NCBI GenBank assembly: GCA_016711435.1
Contig: JADJSY010000052.1
Location: 1 to 53,620, forward strand
DNA: 53,620 bases
Origin: Lewinellaceae bacterium
GTDB taxonomy: Bacteria; Bacteroidota; Bacteroidia; Chitinophagales; Saprospiraceae
Direction of reading: 5' to 3'
Shown: positions 51,657 through 53,620 of the stretch, piece after piece
Numbering within the stretch: position 1 is the first letter of the stretch
How the letters are laid out: each line of letters opens with the position of its first letter
Translations under genes and position numbers: made by a program
Notes under the pieces: generated by a model
Database searches by the model: none
The model's input: the letters and a program-made list of their open reading frames with translations, nothing else
Told to the model about the DNA's origin: nothing

Positions 51657-52530
51657 TTACTCTTTAACTAATCTTATTACCTGTCCGCTACTCTCAACAC
51701 GCAAGTAGTACACGCCCGTTGGATAGGCCAACATATCCACTTGTCCGTCATTTTGAACCTTTATGTCAACAGTTTGGCCGAGCTATTTATCAGCGTAAAG
51801 GCTTTTGTATCTGTATCTTCCAAACCAAGAATATTAAAAAAACCATTGCTTGGATTAGGAAAAATACGCACTTCAGTTTTCCCAGTTCCGTTGATTGAGA
51901 TGATTTTTGAGTACTCGGCTTGTCCGTCAAAATCAAGTTGTCTGAGGCGATAATACGAAATGCTTTTATTAGTTGTATTATCCTCAAATGCATAGGTTTG
52001 GGTAGTGGTAGTGCTACCTTTCCCTTCTACAAAGCCGATTTATTCAAAGCGCCTACCGTCTGTGGATTTTTCGATCTCGAAGCCTTGGTTATTGTGTTCG
52101 CTGGCAGTGGTCCAGAAGAGGGGGGTTTTACCCTGATCTGTAGTTTGAGCATCGAAAGCAATCAATTCAATAGGAAGGACAAGCCTGCTGAATTGTAAGT
52201 GCAGAGAATCCCGTTGACTGTTATGGTAATTGGGGCATCTCCGGCGAGGATGATGTAAACTCCACTTTTATATACCAAGCCTACAGCGTGAACATGGCCA
52301 GAAAATGTTTGACATGTATATACGTCATAATTGCCTGTTCCTGCAGTACTGTTGATAGGAAATGTATTTGAGTACGGTGCTGGATAATTGCTACATTCAG
52401 AGATATTGTCTAAATAAAAAACAAAGGAGGTACCATCACCATCAGAATCAAAAATGCTCGTAGGGCATTGCGCCTTTGCAAGGCTACTATTGAGTAGTAA
52501 AAGACCAAAGAGGTAAAAAAAACTTTTCAT
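51657..52530 (-). pseudogene. Small T9SS-secreted protein, broken by a stop and two shifts
   Basis: ATG 52530 and a signal peptide (MKSFFYLFGLLLLNSSLAKA). A domain of about 100 residues with CPTSIFDSDGDGTSFVFYLD follows. The frame fails near 52180 (one base short). The next frame reads LPIELIAFDAQTTDQGKTPL and STDGRRFE, then TAA (52040-52042), then in the same frame IGFVEGKGSTTTTQTYAFED. A further missing base near 51785 leads to the last part, QTVDIKVQNDGQVDMLAYPT and the stop at 51657. All pieces belong to one T9SS protein with sorting tail. Decay and sequencing error cannot be told apart here. Confidence 0.7.
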
Positions 52531-52681
52531 GCTAATATTACCGTGTATTAAAAGTGTTAAAAAAGTCTTACCATTTGTTGGTTGAGTACAAAAAGTTTGC
52601 ATAAAAGTTGAAATAATGTATTGTTGCACCTACTCTATAAAGGCTTTTCGGTTTCCGCCTATATTTTTTTATGTTGTATCA

Positions 52682-52747
52682 GCTAACGGTGAGCTACACG
52701 GCGTAGCGGCGTTTAGCCGCTATGATCGTTGTAGCAGGTGTTGGCGG
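52682..52747 (-). repeat. attC-like hairpin element
   Basis: On the plus strand GCTAACGGTGAGCTACACGG, GCGTAGCGGC, GTTTA, GCCGCTATGATCGTTGTAGC, AGGTGTTGGCGG. The GCTACA and TAGCGGC arms pair, and the ends GCTAAC / GTTGGC are near inverted repeats, as attC R'' and R' sites are. It lies seven bases beyond the stop of the peptidase gene at 52755. Confidence 0.6.
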
Positions 52748-52754
52748 TAGTTTT

Positions 52755-53515
52755 TTATTTCAAGTATTTTGTTTTTACAAATTCATGCCATTCTTTACAA
52801 AATTGTTCTTCCGAAATATCAAATGTCGTTTTCAAATCTCCATAATTTTTAATTAGTTGGATAAAATTGTCTTGTCCGTACTTTGATATAATGTACTCAA
52901 TTATTGTATAGCCACAACTATATATTTTACCACCTTTTAATCGGTCGTTTAGCTCTGCAATGGATGGGTATTTTCCATTATTGAAATATGGAAGTGTTTT
53001 CGGGTCGACAAATTGTTGTGCTTCATAAACACTTATTCCTTCCCAAAGCCATGTGGAAAACTTGAAAACTTCTTGTCAAACTCGATTGAATTAATTGGTT
53101 GAGGTTCAATGTCTAAAGCAATTTTAACGTTACCGTATGAGCAAATTCATGAACTGCAACTTTTTGCTATCGGTTTCGCTCCATGCTTGTTCAACAAAAT
53201 GCATTTTTGAGGAACCTTCTATATTTCCTGAACCTGCCCAATTTTTAGTAGATTTAATATACCGCCATCTTTGGGAATAAATATTTATTTCGATCTTGTC
53301 AGAAGGTATTGTTTTTAAATTATTTCCTATATTTTGATAATTGCTTTCCAAAGCATCGGAAAGTTCGATAATTTTTGATTTGTCAATGCTACTACTATAA
53401 AGAAATGTAAAGTGTTTAGTTTTTATTTCTTTCCGTCTTTCAGGAATTGAGATGAGAATAAAACCCGTTAATAAAAGAATTACAATTATTACAATTATTT
53501 TTTTAATTTATTCAT
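52755..53515 (-). pseudogene. Membrane-anchored HExxH zinc peptidase gene with four single-base deletions
   Basis: Pieces in order: ATG 53515 MNKLKK and stop (a run of seven A; with eight the frame goes on as IIVIIVILLLTGFILISIPE, a membrane anchor); SIDKSKIIELSDALESNYQN to SKMHFVEQAWSETDSKK; another frame VAVHEFAHTVT (HEFAH, the HExxH zinc motif); KIALDIEPQPINSIEFDKKF; then WLWEGISVYEAQQFVDPKTL, whose WEG gives the third zinc ligand, and DISEEQFCKEWHEFVKTKYL to the stop at 52755. This is a gluzincin (peptidase MA-like) protein of about 255 residues. All four shifts are missing bases, three of them in A runs. Confidence 0.65.
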
Positions 53516-53578
53516 TTCAATCGAATTATTTATTGGTTTTCGTGTCGGTTCTGCAAATTACCGCCAACTATGGTTGTT

Positions 53579-53620
53579 CGTCAATTCCCCCTATAGCCCT
53601 TATTGCGTGAAAACCCGCTT
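53579..53620. repeat. Second copy of the GTTGCGTGAA dispersed element (partial)
   Basis: GTCAATTCCCCCTATAGCCC and TTGCGTGAAAACCCGCTT match 6072-6115 with few changes. The element is cut by the window end, so its palindrome is not visible. Confidence 0.7.

Noticed and set aside
1..53620. Reassignment of TAA as a sense codon, suggested by two in-frame TAA codons
   Set aside because: TAA ends many clearly complete genes in the window, so the two cases are better explained as mutations or errors.

Overview
The window looks like a piece of a Bacteroidota chromosome, most plausibly a Saprospiria- or Cytophagia-like environmental lineage. The evidence is two giant hybrid two-component regulators, at least six proteins with type IX secretion (T9SS) C-terminal sorting domains, Bacteroidota-style TAnnTTTG promoter boxes, almost no Shine-Dalgarno sequences, and moderate GC. 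It carries no rRNA, tRNA or CRISPR array that I can see.

Layout. 0.2-10.5 kb: two hybrid histidine kinase/response regulator/AraC proteins, separated by small exported proteins that share one signal peptide. 10.6-15.8 kb: a very repetitive T9SS surface protein built from three copies of one module. 16-26.5 kb: a mixed set (helix-hairpin-helix protein, RibD-like reductase, BNR-repeat lipoprotein, M15 peptidase, alpha/beta hydrolase, DUF1080 lipoprotein, GH29 fucosidase, ArsR-SRPBCC pair, membrane protein). 26.5-29 kb: accessory cluster with an orphan phage-tail-tube protein, a GNAT-like pseudogene, an Mrr restriction-enzyme remnant and a tiny HTH gene. 29-49 kb: GH13 amylase, BNR lipoprotein, a RAYT transposase with its REP hairpins, a SUMF1-domain protein, large T9SS proteins (CotH/lamin-tail, beta-propeller, beta-helix, Kelch), two lipocalin-like paralogues and a divergent LuxR/ECF-sigma pair. 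49-53.6 kb: nested palindromes, a subclass B1 metallo-beta-lactamase with a TfoX-like gene, and several decayed genes.

The genes suggest a surface-attached, polysaccharide-degrading lifestyle (fucosidase, amylase, adhesin-like secreted proteins). No SusC/SusD pair is present, so the targets of the two hybrid regulators cannot be assigned.

Two themes dominate. First, many genes are broken by single-base indels, mostly single-base deletions and often in homopolymers (about 5.38, 8.08, 12.7, 13.0, 13.38, 14.3, 16.16, 16.25, 28.73, 33.44, 45.5, 51.8, 52.18, 53.05-53.5 kb). This looks more like residual assembly error than wholesale decay, although some loci (Mrr remnant, second transposase remnant, T9SS tail fragment) are truly degraded. 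Second, intergenic space is crowded with hairpin elements of several families, including a clean nested insertion with an empty-site copy nearby, a REP array beside its RAYT gene, and attC-like hairpins just behind minus-strand accessory genes.
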